From: Geobacteraceae bacterium
GTDB taxonomy: Bacteria > Desulfobacterota > Desulfuromonadia > Geobacterales > Pseudopelobacteraceae
Length of the DNA stretch: 62,488 nt
Assembly (NCBI GenBank): GCA_025355965.1
Contig: JANXYR010000073.1
Location: 1 to 62,488, forward strand
Direction: 5' to 3'
Shown in pieces: positions 34,707-43,902 of the stretch. How positions within the stretch are numbered: the stretch's first letter is position 1; each line of letters opens with the position of its first letter. A program made the translations under genes and the position numbers. The notes beneath the pieces were generated by a model. That model had not been told where the DNA came from, ran no database searches, and saw only the letters and a program-made list of their open reading frames with translations.

Positions 34707-36008
34707 ATGATGCTTCGCTACATTATCGGTTTGTTATTTGCGGTTCTGTCAACAGCTTCCGTATGCTCTGCAGCAGTTAATGGCTCAACACTATCTGTCA
34801 TAAATCTGAGTATTGATGCAACCACAGCTGATTTGAGTCGAATTCTCAATCAGTCTTTGCAGAAAGAGTTGTACAAGGGGAGTGCTGCTCTTGGAACTTC
34901 AGTTGAGGTTCTACGAACCGGGCCGGCGGTCATAACTGCCGCGAATGATTTTGTGTATCTATCATTACCGGTGCAGTTATCGTTTGGCTACGGCATGTTC
35001 ACGACAGTCCCGCTGAAAACAGATCTTCGCTTTAAGGCCAAAATAACTCCTACCATCGACTGGCGGCTTAAAACAGAGCTGTACTATACCGGGCTTTCCG
35101 ATGGACTCGCGGAGACTATCAAGCTGGGGCCGCTTACGCTGAAGCCGAGAAGCATGGTTGAAGGAGTCACACAACCAGTGCAGAAACTGCTTGCGCCGAT
35201 TATCAACGCGAAGGTCAACGAAGCCGTCAGACTTCGGGAAAAAATTGCCCCCCTGTGGCAAAGTGCCTTTACCCCGGTGCTGGTTGACAAGAACTTCAGT
35301 GCGTGGCTGAAATTAGCACCGGAGAAAGTAGTGCTTGGTCCGTTGCAGACGGCAAACAACAAACTTCATTTCTCCGTCGGACTTGTCACAGCTGCCGAAA
35401 TCACTCTCGGGCCAAAACCGGCTGCAGTACCGGCGCGACCGTTACCGGCTGCACAGCAGCTGACAGCGGTAGACAACCAGTTTCATATCCGATTGGCCAC
35501 CGATATTTTCTTCGCCGATTTTGTGACCGCGCTGAACCCGCTGTTGTTGAATAAAACTTTCGGCGATGACAAGAAAATTACCGTTCGAAGTTTCACCCTG
35601 AAAGGCGAAGACGGGAAGCTTGTTATTACATTGACGTCAACAGGCGATTTTGAGGGTGAGCTGACGTTGATTGCCAAACCGGCTTACAATCCACAGCTCA
35701 ATATACTCTCATTCGAGAATGTTGACTTCGACACCAAAAACGCCGGACTTTTCATCGGTGTCGGCAGCTGGCTATTTAGCGGCACTATTCGCGACACGAT
35801 CAAAGAAAAATTGAATAGCTCGATTGTTACACAACTTGAAAGCGCACGCTTAAAAGCGTCATCGGCATTAGCCGGGGTTCCGCTCGGCGAACACATTCTT
35901 CTTTCCGGCTCAGTGAGCTCATTGAAGCTTGGCGAGAGCGTTGTTACAAACGATCGGCTGTCAATTCAGGTTCTTGTTGAGGGAACATCGAGCATAAGCT
36001 TGAGGTAA
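34707..36008 (+). CDS. DUF4403 family exported protein
   Basis: A 433-residue protein with a signal peptide (about 1-22, ending VCSAA). The remainder is beta-rich with long amphipathic strands, and the paired halves PLKTDLRFKAKITPTIDW and IRLATDIFFADFVTALNP are consistent with DUF4403. That family has been likened to lipid-binding TULIP folds, though I am not certain of this. WRLKTELYYTGLSDGLAETI supports the call. It stands alone between hemerythrin and the zinc-ribbon gene. The leader contains TACATTCTACACAGCTAATG, similar to one before DUF2339. Confidence 0.75.
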   Translation: MMLRYIIGLLFAVLSTASVCSAAVNGSTLSVINLSIDATTADLSRILNQSLQKELYKGSAALGTSVEVLRTGPAVITAANDFVYLSLPVQLSFGYGMFTTVPLKTDLRFKAKITPTIDWRLKTELYYTGLSDGLAETIKLGPLTLKPRSMVEGVTQPVQKLLAPIINAKVNEAVRLREKIAPLWQSAFTPVLVDKNFSAWLKLAPEKVVLGPLQTANNKLHFSVGLVTAAEITLGPKPAAVPARPLPAAQQLTAVDNQFHIRLATDIFFADFVTALNPLLLNKTFGDDKKITVRSFTLKGEDGKLVITLTSTGDFEGELTLIAKPAYNPQLNILSFENVDFDTKNAGLFIGVGSWLFSGTIRDTIKEKLNSSIVTQLESARLKASSALAGVPLGEHILLSGSVSSLKLGESVVTNDRLSIQVLVEGTSSISLR

Positions 36009-36055
36009 GCCTGGCATAATTCAGCCCAGAGTCGGTCAGAGCGAGACACAACTAC

Positions 36056-36787
36056 ATGATCTGCCCAAAGTGCACTTTCGAACAACCAGACAGCTCCACG
36101 CAATGTCTTCGCTGTGGCGTAATCTTCGCTAAATTACACCCGGTTCAATCCGGCCTTGAGACGGATCACGCAGACCTTTCTTCAGAAGAACAATTTATAG
36201 GAAATGACCGTCTGACTGGCAGCGTCATAGACACGTCAAGCGAAGAAAGCCCGCTACAACTGGCGGGAAGAGCATTCGTCTGGGTGGTGCTCCTGATCTG
36301 GGGCGGTAGATTCATCTTTACGCCTGTAACCGGTGAAGCCTTTTCAGAATCGTACATGCATCTGGTGAACCTCCCTTTTCATGAAGCGGGCCATGTCATA
36401 TTCTCGCCATTTGGGCGTTTTATCCAGGTGCTGGGCGGCACTCTCGGACAGTGGCTCATTCCGCTTATTTTAACAGTCTCCTTCATTCTCAAATCGGACC
36501 GCTTTGCCGCGTCGGTAGGCCTCTGGTGGTTCGGCCAGAGTTTTATGGACATTGCTCCCTACATGGATGACGCCAGGGCCGGGCAGTTGATGCTGATCGG
36601 CGGGGTTACCGGGAGCGAAGTGGAGGACTATCACGACTGGGAGATCATCCTGACCCGCCTCGGCTTGATGCAATACGACCATTTGATTGCACGGGTGTCG
36701 TTTGGCTGCGGCGTCTTGTTTATGCTTACGGCGCTTATCTGGGGTGGATTGGAACTGAACCGCCAGTATCAGGCACGGCGGCATTAA
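36056..36787 (+). CDS. Zinc-ribbon membrane protein with HEAGH metalloprotease-like motif
   Basis: A 243-residue protein. Residues 1-25 form a zinc ribbon (CPKC...CLRCGVIFAKL). After a polar linker come four or five hydrophobic helices (from about residue 77). The motif LPFHEAGHVIFSPFGRFIQV is an HExxH zinc-protease-like motif next to a membrane helix, as in M50 site-2 proteases, but the usual second M50 aspartate motif is not clear. So it could be an inactive or unusual relative. No good ribosome site precedes the ATG. Confidence 0.65.
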   Translation: MICPKCTFEQPDSSTQCLRCGVIFAKLHPVQSGLETDHADLSSEEQFIGNDRLTGSVIDTSSEESPLQLAGRAFVWVVLLIWGGRFIFTPVTGEAFSESYMHLVNLPFHEAGHVIFSPFGRFIQVLGGTLGQWLIPLILTVSFILKSDRFAASVGLWWFGQSFMDIAPYMDDARAGQLMLIGGVTGSEVEDYHDWEIILTRLGLMQYDHLIARVSFGCGVLFMLTALIWGGLELNRQYQARRH

Positions 36788-36942
36788 AACCATATGTGAT
36801 AAGTACATACAATTGGTCTGCCAGTGCCCGGCATCCTTGATGGGATCGCTTCTGCTGCAACACCAGCCACGCCTTGACGCCATCCATAGATACGGTGTAT
36901 AGGTTCTGAACACTACTTCATCGATTCGGAGACCTAATCATA
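36788..36942. other. Gap with possible coding remnant
   Basis: 155 bases without a gene. Read on the minus strand, about 36914-36820 gives VQNLYTVSMDGVKAWLVLQQ and a few more residues without a stop, which looks protein-like. It may be the remnant of a decayed gene; I cannot name it. Confidence 0.3.
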
Positions 36943-38712
36943 ATGCCGCAAACAGATCTGACATGGAACACTGCCCTGCTCTACCCTGCCCCCGATTCGC
37001 CTGAACTGGAAGCCAATCTTGGCTCGTTTGAACAGCTGGCAGCCGATTTTCGTAACAGCTATTTTGAAAAGACATCCTCTCTGGATAACGAGGCTCTTCT
37101 GGCCGCTATTCGTGAGTACGAAGCTTTTCAGACACGCATGTCCAAGCCGTTCTGCTATGCCCATCTGCTGTTTGCCGATGACTCTGGAAATGAGACCTTC
37201 CGGGCTCTTGCCCAGCGCTGTTCCGAACTGGGGAGCCGACTGTCCCAGCAACTGCTCTTTTTCGACCTGGAGCTGATGGAGCTGGACGATGAGCGCTATG
37301 AATCATTCCGGGCATTCCCGGAAGCGGCCCCCTACCTCCATTTTCTGGAAGGGATGCGTAAATTTCGCCCCCATACCCTTAAAGAGAATGAGGAGCGGCT
37401 CCTGACCCGCAAAGATCTGACCGGAGTTCGCGCCTTTACCAAGCTGTTCGATGAGCTTTCTGCGTCATTCAGCTATCAGATGGAGCTGGATGGCGAACAG
37501 CGCGACTTCACAGGTGAAGAGCTACTCTCTCTGTTGCATCACACATCTCCTGATGTCCGCTTCCGGGCAATGACAACCTTCCTTGAGCGGCATGGCGAGC
37601 ACGGCATCGTCTACAACTCGGTCTTCAACAACATGGCCCTCGATCATGGCCAGGAGATGGAATTGCGTAAATACAGTACGCCGATCCAACCGACCAATAT
37701 AGGAAATGAAATTCCTGACGAGGCCGTTGAACACCTGATGTGCGTAACCGAAGCCAATTACGGCCTTGCCCAGGAATATTTCCGCATCAAGGCAGGTATG
37801 CTCAAGGTGGAAAAATTGCGCAATTGCGATGTTTACGCACCTGTGGCAGAGGCGGAACGGAGCTATACCTTTGAAGAGGCCAGGAATCTGGTCGTCGATT
37901 CATACCGCGAGTACGACCCCGAATTCGGCAATATTGTCGATGCGTTTTTTACCGAGCGACGTGTTGACGTACTCCCCCGTACCGGAAAATCAGGGGGAGC
38001 CTTTGCCATGGGTATATCGCCTGTTGTACCGCCGTTCCTGCTGTTGAACTTTACCGGCACACTGCGCGACCTGGCTACAATCGCCCATGAAGCCGGACAC
38101 GGCCTGCACTTTGTGATCTCCCAGAAACAAAGCTTGCTGAACTATCATGCCCCGCTCCCCCTTGCCGAGACCGCCTCGGTTTTCGGAGAAATGCTGCTGA
38201 CCAGAAAACTGCTCGATAACGAACAGGATCTGGGCGTGCGAAGATCGCTGCTCTGCGCCAAGATCGAGGATATCATTGCCACCACTTTCCGTCAGACCGT
38301 GTTGACGCGCTTTGAGTTTCGACTGCACAATGAACGGGCTGGAGGGCTGCTCTCGAATGACCGAATTGCCGAAATATGGTTGGAGGAGAACGGCAAGCTG
38401 TACGGCGATTCTGTCGAGATGATTCCCGCCTATCGCTGGGGTTGGAGCTACATCAACCACTTTATACATAGCCGCTTCTACTGTTATTCCTACACATTTG
38501 CCGAGCTGCTGGTACTGGCACTCTTTCAAAAATATCGCGAGGAGGGAGACTCGTTCAAGCCGGGCTACCACGCCCTGCTGGAATCAGGCGGCGCACTTTC
38601 GCCGGCCGACACTGCCCATCTCGCCGGCATTGACATCACCGATAGCGGATTTTGGCAAAAAGGGTATGACGTACTGTCAGATTTGATTGAAGAGTTGAAA
38701 CTGATTATCTGA
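36943..38712 (+). CDS. pepF: M3 family oligoendopeptidase F
   Basis: A cytoplasmic zinc metallopeptidase of 589 residues cleaving short peptides. The zinc site IAHEAGHGLHF is present at about residue 382, with the downstream glutamate in AETASVFGEML. The MGISPVVPPFLLLNFTGTLRDL approach and the later YRWGWSYINHFIHSRFYCYSY segment are typical of M3B peptidases. ATG at 36943 has GGAG about 11 bases upstream. It is followed 34 bases later by a DUF2721 gene, possibly in the same transcript. Confidence 0.93.
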   Translation: MPQTDLTWNTALLYPAPDSPELEANLGSFEQLAADFRNSYFEKTSSLDNEALLAAIREYEAFQTRMSKPFCYAHLLFADDSGNETFRALAQRCSELGSRLSQQLLFFDLELMELDDERYESFRAFPEAAPYLHFLEGMRKFRPHTLKENEERLLTRKDLTGVRAFTKLFDELSASFSYQMELDGEQRDFTGEELLSLLHHTSPDVRFRAMTTFLERHGEHGIVYNSVFNNMALDHGQEMELRKYSTPIQPTNIGNEIPDEAVEHLMCVTEANYGLAQEYFRIKAGMLKVEKLRNCDVYAPVAEAERSYTFEEARNLVVDSYREYDPEFGNIVDAFFTERRVDVLPRTGKSGGAFAMGISPVVPPFLLLNFTGTLRDLATIAHEAGHGLHFVISQKQSLLNYHAPLPLAETASVFGEMLLTRKLLDNEQDLGVRRSLLCAKIEDIIATTFRQTVLTRFEFRLHNERAGGLLSNDRIAEIWLEENGKLYGDSVEMIPAYRWGWSYINHFIHSRFYCYSYTFAELLVLALFQKYREEGDSFKPGYHALLESGGALSPADTAHLAGIDITDSGFWQKGYDVLSDLIEELKLII

Positions 38713-38746
38713 TTAAGGTTACAAACGGTAATTCGAGGATAGAACT

Positions 38747-39265
38747 ATGGCCGGACATGAAAAAGAGCTCCTGGAAGCGCTCGGCAGTTCACAAATTCTG
38801 ACATCTATGATTACTCCGGCTGTTCTGATATCGGCGTGTGGAACGCTGATATTTTCTACATCAGCCCGTTTGGGACGTATCTTTGACCGGGTAAATGTCA
38901 TGAAAGGCGAAGTGGAAGCGATAATAACGGGTAAAATTTCGCATCCGGAAGAACGAATGGAACATCTTCACGGACAGATTGAACTGCAGAGACGGCGGGC
39001 AATACTGGTCCACAAGGCGATGGTCTCCCTGTACACAGCGACGTTACTCTTTGTAGCATCAAGCCTGGCCATAGCCGTAAATGTTGCCTACGGCAGTGCT
39101 GATCAAGCCTGGATTCCGACTTTATTAGCCCTCAGCGGCGGGCTTTTTCTCTTTGTTGCGTCTGCAGCCTTATTGTACGAAAGCCGCTTCAATCTCCGCT
39201 TTGTTCACCGTTCGATCGATTTCATCGAATTCCTGCAAAAAAAAGCAGAGGAGCAGGGAAAGTAA
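38747..39265 (+). CDS. DUF2721 family membrane protein
   Basis: A 172-residue membrane protein with about three hydrophobic helices (roughly 22-42, 90-112, 118-138). The motif ITPAVLISACGTLIFSTSAR followed by LGRIFDRV is the family mark of DUF2721. An amphipathic segment with HGQIELQRRRAILVHKAMV lies between the helices. ATG at 38747 follows GAGGATAGAACT. Function unknown. It is convergent with the aminotransferase gene, sharing a hairpin. Confidence 0.85.
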   Translation: MAGHEKELLEALGSSQILTSMITPAVLISACGTLIFSTSARLGRIFDRVNVMKGEVEAIITGKISHPEERMEHLHGQIELQRRRAILVHKAMVSLYTATLLFVASSLAIAVNVAYGSADQAWIPTLLALSGGLFLFVASAALLYESRFNLRFVHRSIDFIEFLQKKAEEQGK

Positions 39266-39278
39266 ATTGCTCCTCTGC
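39237..39278 (-). terminator. Rho-independent terminator of the aminotransferase gene
   Basis: An 11-base stem GCAGAGGAGCA/TGCTCCTCTGC (39245-39255 and 39268-39278). On the minus strand it is followed by eight T residues. The stem overlaps the end of the convergent DUF2721 gene and may serve both. Confidence 0.85.
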
Positions 39279-39283
39279 CAGTT

Positions 39284-40477
39284 TTACCCCTTCAACCCAA
39301 CCTCTTTTGCAAGTGCCCGCCAGGCAGGCAGACTCCGCTCAATCATGTCTATATCAAAACAGTAGGCAATCCGGAAGAATCCGGGTGCGCCAAAACCTGC
39401 CCCCGGCACCAACAAGATGTGAAATTTCTGGGCTAGCTTAACAAACTCGATATCATCAACTAACGGCGATTTAGGGAACAGGTAAAATGCCCCATTCGGC
39501 TTGACAATACTGAAACCCATTCCTGACAACTCGTTCACCAGCAGATCCCGTTTTGCCTGATAAGCTGCAATATCTACAGATTCATCCTGCAGCTTGGCCA
39601 CCAGTCGCTGCATCAGGGCTGGAGCGTTGACAAAACCGAGTACTCGATTACTGAAGACCGCACCTTCCATAAACTGCCCGGCGGTTGCCATGCGGGGATT
39701 AGCCGCCAGATAGCCGATACGCTCACCAGGCAGAGCCAGGTCTTTACTGTGTGATGTGACAATTATCGAACTTTCTACCAACGGGAAAATATTCGGAACC
39801 TGTTGGCCATCAAAAGCGATACGTGCATACGGTTCGTCTGATATGACATAGATCAGATGTCCGTTTCGTTTGTGTATTTTTCCCAGGACATCCCCGAGCC
39901 GTTTCAGGCTTTCTGCCGGATAGATTACACCGGTCGGGTTGTTGGGAGAGCAGATAATAATGGCCCGCGTTTTTGCGGTGATTACTTTTTCAATAGCATC
40001 TATATCAAGCTGGAATGTGTCGCGATTTGTCCAGACTTCGACCGGCACACCGCCATGATTGTCGATGTAAAATTTGTATTCAACAAAGTAGGGGGCCAGA
40101 ATAATGACCTCCTCCCCCGGATTGAGAATGGTTTTGAGCACCACATTGAGAGCTCCACCGGCACCGCAGGTCATGATGATATTGCCGGCCGGAACGGCAA
40201 ATCCGGCATCTTTTGATATTTTTTCCGCAACTGCGGAACGTGTTTCGGCATATCCGGCGTTGTTCATATAGCGATGCATTCCAGGCAGCGGGTTCTGCGC
40301 CAATTCCAGTAATTCACGACTAAAGGATTCGGGTGGTTCTACATCAGGATTGCCAAGTGTAAAATCATAGATTTTATCAGCGCCAAATTCCTGTCGCAGA
40401 CGTTCCCCCTCTTCGAACATCTTGCGGATCCAGGATGATTTAGATATTTGACTGGCGATCTTCATAGCAATAGCCAT
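39284..40477 (-). CDS. Class I/II PLP-dependent aminotransferase (aspartate-type)
   Basis: A 397-residue aminotransferase. PLP-binding lysine lies in VTSHSKDLALPGERIGYLA; other marks are DFTLGNPDVEPP, MTCGAGGALNVVLK, CSPNNPTGVIYP and ISDEPYARIAFD. The frame runs to 40585, but ATG 40477 follows GGAGGAAATTGTA and gives a normal start (MAIAMKIASQIS). An aspartate or alanine-type substrate is likely, but the sequence does not decide it. It has a strong downstream terminator and is divergent from the DUF2156 gene. Confidence 0.9.
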   Translation of the reverse strand: MAIAMKIASQISKSSWIRKMFEEGERLRQEFGADKIYDFTLGNPDVEPPESFSRELLELAQNPLPGMHRYMNNAGYAETRSAVAEKISKDAGFAVPAGNIIMTCGAGGALNVVLKTILNPGEEVIILAPYFVEYKFYIDNHGGVPVEVWTNRDTFQLDIDAIEKVITAKTRAIIICSPNNPTGVIYPAESLKRLGDVLGKIHKRNGHLIYVISDEPYARIAFDGQQVPNIFPLVESSIIVTSHSKDLALPGERIGYLAANPRMATAGQFMEGAVFSNRVLGFVNAPALMQRLVAKLQDESVDIAAYQAKRDLLVNELSGMGFSIVKPNGAFYLFPKSPLVDDIEFVKLAQKFHILLVPGAGFGAPGFFRIAYCFDIDMIERSLPAWRALAKEVGLKG

Positions 40478-40551
40478 TACAATTTCCTCCATGATCGGTT
40501 TCTGATAAGATGACAAGCGCGAAATATTACAGCAATTCACGGATAACTCAA

Positions 40552-41436
40552 ATGGAAATTCCTCCGTATCCTGCGTCACGACCACTTGCCATGACGGATA
40601 AACCGCTCCTGGACCGGTTATGTACCGATATTCAGCCTCGCATTTCAGAACTGACTTTTGCCGGACTCTACCTTTTCAGGAAGGCGCACGAATACCGATT
40701 GGCTACAGTGGCAGGTTCGATAATCGTACTGGGCAAGGGGTATGACGGGTCGGACTATTTTCTGCCACCACTCGGTGGAGATGTTGCACAAGCTCTGAAG
40801 GTCATGTTTACTCACGGCCTGACACTGTACGGGGCTGACGATCTGTTTGCCGCCAGATATCTTACAGAAGACACTCTACATATTACCGAACTTCGTGACT
40901 CCTGCGACTATCTCTATCTTCGTGAGGAGTTGGCGACACTGCCGGGAAGCCGCTTTCATAAGAAGAAAAACCGGATCAACTATTTTACAAGCCGTCATGA
41001 CTACTCAGTTGCCCTGTTTTCTGAAGAGCATCGTAATGGCTGCCTGAACCTATTGAATATGTGGCTGCAGAGTTCCAAAAATGAAATAGCAAAATCACTT
41101 CTTATGGAGGCGGACGCCACTTCAGAGGCACTGAGCTGCGCTAATGATCTCGGACTTGAGGGGGTCGTTGTCTTGGTGGACAGCTGTGTGGCGGCATTTG
41201 CACTTGGCGAACGACTTAATAATGATACCGCAGTATGCCATTTTGAAAAAGCTGATCCATTCAAAGAAGGGTTGTACCAACTTCTTAACCGTGAATTTGC
41301 AAAGCTGCTGTTTCAAGAGTGCCGCTACCTTAACCGTGAGCAGGATCTGGGTGACGCCGGACTTCGCAACGCCAAGTTATCGTATCATCCGGTGGAACTG
41401 GTGAAGAAATATTTGGGTAACATATCCCAATCATAA
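40552..41436 (+). CDS. DUF2156 (LPG-synthase C-terminal, GNAT-like) protein
   Basis: A 294-residue soluble protein of the DUF2156 family, related to the GNAT-like aminoacyl-transfer domain of phosphatidylglycerol lysyltransferase. The motifs KKKNRINYF, ALGERLNNDTAVCHFEKADP, GLYQLLNREFAK and YLNREQDLGDAGLRNAKLSY are diagnostic. I start at ATG 40552; a longer frame to 40510 exists and neither has a strong ribosome site. The flippase-like gene at 839-1849 belongs to the TM half of the same superfamily but is far away. Substrate unknown. Confidence 0.85.
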   Translation: MEIPPYPASRPLAMTDKPLLDRLCTDIQPRISELTFAGLYLFRKAHEYRLATVAGSIIVLGKGYDGSDYFLPPLGGDVAQALKVMFTHGLTLYGADDLFAARYLTEDTLHITELRDSCDYLYLREELATLPGSRFHKKKNRINYFTSRHDYSVALFSEEHRNGCLNLLNMWLQSSKNEIAKSLLMEADATSEALSCANDLGLEGVVVLVDSCVAAFALGERLNNDTAVCHFEKADPFKEGLYQLLNREFAKLLFQECRYLNREQDLGDAGLRNAKLSYHPVELVKKYLGNISQS

Positions 41437-41560
41437 ACATTTTGTTGCACTTTGCTTAAAAACATAGTAGAAGACTTGTTCTTTTAAAGACGGCATTTTT
41501 GCCGAAATCTCCTTGTTCCGGCTAGGACCGGGGCTCGAATCCGTGAGGAGGATTACCAAC

Positions 41561-41944
41561 ATGAGGAAGTACGAAACAATTTTCATCCTCCAGCCTGAAC
41601 TGAGCGAAGACGACATCAAGTCGGTCACCACAAAGGCTCAGGACGTTATCTCGTCGTATAAAGGCGAGTGTCTCAGGATGGATGACTGGGGTATCAGGAA
41701 ACTGGCCTATCCCATCAAGAAGTCTGCCAGAGGCCGTTATTACTATCTCCGCTTTGATGGTGACAGTGCTCTTATCGCTGAACTTGAGCGACGTCTGAGA
41801 CTGGACGACAAGGTGCTGCGTTACCAGAGTGTAAACATCACCGACCAGCCAGAGCGTGCACCGGAGAAGAAAGTCGAACTGCCGGAAGCCGTAACGGAAG
41901 AGACTATGGAAGAAACACCCGCCGCTGAAGAAGCTGCTGAATAA
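41561..41944 (+). CDS. rpsF: Small ribosomal subunit protein bS6
   Basis: A 127-residue 30S protein binding near bS18. MRKYETIFILQPELSEDD and the RGRYYYLRFDG segment identify it. The C-terminus has an acidic Glu/Ala-rich tail common in this group. ATG at 41561 follows GTGAGGAGGATTACCAAC; the longer frame from 41513 is not used. First gene of the rpsF-rpsR-DUF2232-rplI operon. Confidence 0.96.
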   Translation: MRKYETIFILQPELSEDDIKSVTTKAQDVISSYKGECLRMDDWGIRKLAYPIKKSARGRYYYLRFDGDSALIAELERRLRLDDKVLRYQSVNITDQPERAPEKKVELPEAVTEETMEETPAAEEAAE

Positions 41945-41965
41945 TTTCCTGGAGGAGATATACTC

Positions 41966-42331
41966 ATGAGTGACGAAAGACCAGCTACAACATCATCTTA
42001 TCAGCGTCCAGCAGGCGGACCGGGACAGCGCCCAGCAGGCGGACCGGGGCAGCGCCCAGCAGGTCCAGGCGGACCAGGTGGATCAGGCGGACCACGCAAA
42101 AGACGCCCTTTTCAGCGTCGCAAAGTATGCCGTTTTTGTGCAGAAAAGAACTTGGTTATCGACTATAAAGAGCCCCGTACGCTCCGCTTTTTCATTACAG
42201 AGCGTGGCAAAATTGTTCCTCGCAGGATTTCAGGAAACTGTGCTGCTCACCAGCGACACATTACTGAAGCCATCAAGCGTGCCAGAAACATCGCTTTACT
42301 GCCGATTGCCGCTAATCACGCAGTAAACTGA
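41966..42331 (+). CDS. rpsR: Small ribosomal subunit protein bS18 with Gly/Pro-rich N-terminal extension
   Basis: bS18 forms a pair with bS6 on the 30S platform. The core [20 protein letters not shown] and [20 protein letters not shown] is normal, giving the C-terminal 75 or so residues. The first 45 residues are unusual: QRPAGGPG repeats encoded by at least two near-identical 24-base tandem units at 42002-42049, with a degenerate third after. ATG at 41966 follows GGAGGAG. The extension makes the protein 121 residues against about 75 in E. coli. Confidence 0.95.
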   Translation: MSDERPATTSSYQRPAGGPGQRPAGGPGQRPAGPGGPGGSGGPRKRRPFQRRKVCRFCAEKNLVIDYKEPRTLRFFITERGKIVPRRISGNCAAHQRHITEAIKRARNIALLPIAANHAVN

Positions 42332-42342
42332 TAGCAATCTGA

Positions 42343-43305
42343 ATGAACTTGAAATCAACAACCGACCACAACTTGCACGCACGCCTGAAAGCGTCATTGC
42401 TTGGAGTGGTCGGTTCGTTTGTTTTATTTGCAGCTTATCTGATAATTCCACCCATTGGAATTTTTTCCGGGATACTTGCACCTTTTCCCGCCGCATATAA
42501 CCGCCTGATTAGTGGTCGAATATCATCGTTGATTGTTATTATCGGTGCGACCACCGCCATAACAGCACTGTTTGGGGTTCTTGCCGGATGTCTGTATCTG
42601 GGTATGTGCGGGATGATAGGTTTTTTTATGCCGGAACTCCTTTTGCGTGGTTTCAGCAACAGTCGGACAATTTTATGGACAACAGCAGCTAATCTGTTGA
42701 TTTTTTTCGTCGGTTTTATTGTCTACAGCACTGTTTCAGGTGTTAACCTGCAGAGCTTAATTTCTACTGAAATTACAAACAGCTTGAAACACGCTGTTGC
42801 CATATACGAAAAAAGTGGAGTAACCGGGGAAGACCTGGAACAGATCAAACGTTCAATGGCTACTGCTGCTGAGATGTTGCAACGACTCTATCCAGCCCTT
42901 GTCACCGCAATGCTTGTTTTTATCGCGGGGTGCAATCTTGCCCTTCTTAGAAAAACAATTGCAAAATCGGCTGTAGATATTTCTATTGGCGATTTCAGCA
43001 CGTACAAAAATCCGGAGCCGCTTGTCTGGATTTTGATTATTACAGGATCGGCGCTGTTGTTGCCACTTTCCTTGATAACAACACCGGCACTCAACATATT
43101 GTTTATTGTCGCCCTACTCTATTTTTTCCAGGGTATGGCGGTTGTATCTGCCTTGGTTAAAAAACATTCTATCCCGGCCTTCATGCGGATACTTTTTTAC
43201 GTAATGCTTATCATCCAACCATACCTGCTGGCACTTGTTGCCAGCATCGGTTTATTCGATCTCTGGGTTGATTTTAGAACCCCAAAAACACAGGAAAACC
43301 TGTAA
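42343..43305 (+). CDS. DUF2232 (YybS-like) membrane protein
   Basis: A 320-residue membrane protein with about eight hydrophobic helices. Its place between rpsR and rplI, and the segments PPIGIFSGILAPFPAAYN and LLYFFQGMAVVSALVKK, fit DUF2232/YybS. The helical amphipathic region between about 125 and 175 is probably extracytoplasmic. Ribosome site weak; gap to rpsR only 11 bases. Function unknown though it is constant in this operon in Geobacter relatives (from memory). Confidence 0.85.
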   Translation: MNLKSTTDHNLHARLKASLLGVVGSFVLFAAYLIIPPIGIFSGILAPFPAAYNRLISGRISSLIVIIGATTAITALFGVLAGCLYLGMCGMIGFFMPELLLRGFSNSRTILWTTAANLLIFFVGFIVYSTVSGVNLQSLISTEITNSLKHAVAIYEKSGVTGEDLEQIKRSMATAAEMLQRLYPALVTAMLVFIAGCNLALLRKTIAKSAVDISIGDFSTYKNPEPLVWILIITGSALLLPLSLITTPALNILFIVALLYFFQGMAVVSALVKKHSIPAFMRILFYVMLIIQPYLLALVASIGLFDLWVDFRTPKTQENL

Positions 43306-43334
43306 CTACTCAACAGGCTCGAAAGGAGAAAAAA

Positions 43335-43778
43335 ATGAAAGTTATTCTGAATGAGAACATTGAAACATTGGGTCACATTGGTGATGTTGTAAAGGTAGCG
43401 CCGGGCTATGCACGTAATTACCTGCTCCCTAAAAAGCTGGCAGTTGTGGCAACAGAAGGCAACGCCAAAGCGCTTGAACACACAAAACGTCAAATGGCTT
43501 ATAAGAAGAACAAGGCTCTTGATTCCGCAAAGAATCTTGTAGCGAAGCTGGAAGCACTTACAATTGCCCTGACACACAAAGCCGGCGAAGAAGGCAAACT
43601 GTTCGGCGCAGTAACCAACATGGAAATTGCAGCCTACCTGAAGGCCAATGGCTTTGATATTGACCGCAAGAGTATTGTTCTTGCCGATGTCATCAAACAC
43701 ACTGGTGAGTTTTCTGCTTCGGTGAAGATTCATCCCGAAGTAACAGCAACGCTGAAGATCACTGTCGCAGCTGCATAA
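43335..43778 (+). CDS. rplI: Large ribosomal subunit protein bL9
   Basis: A 147-residue 50S protein. The N-terminal domain reads MKVILNENIETLGHIGDVVK then VAPGYARNYLLPKKLA, a textbook bL9 signature; a long connecting helix and the C-terminal domain LFGAVTNMEIAAYL follow. ATG at 43335 has GAAAGGAG 6 bases before. Last gene of its operon, followed by a strong terminator. Confidence 0.97.
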   Translation: MKVILNENIETLGHIGDVVKVAPGYARNYLLPKKLAVVATEGNAKALEHTKRQMAYKKNKALDSAKNLVAKLEALTIALTHKAGEEGKLFGAVTNMEIAAYLKANGFDIDRKSIVLADVIKHTGEFSASVKIHPEVTATLKITVAAA

Positions 43779-43801
43779 TCCATATGTAACCTCATCACAG
43801 A

Positions 43802-43839
43802 AGCCCGCAGATTTCTGATCTGCGGGCTCTCTTTTTTTG
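43802..43839 (+). terminator. Rho-independent terminator of the rpsF-rplI operon
   Basis: An 11-base perfect stem AGCCCGCAGAT/ATCTGCGGGCT with a 5-base loop, followed by CTCTTTTTTT. Confidence 0.92.
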
Positions 43840-43902
43840 CGATCTGCTTAACAACAACCTTTGGCACCTTGCAGTTACGTCATGTTATGGTATGCTACCC
43901 GC

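Noticed and set aside
43862..43875. Sigma-54 promoter (TGGCAC ... TTGCA)
   Set aside because: The two elements are almost adjacent, not five bases apart, so the spacing is wrong for RpoN.
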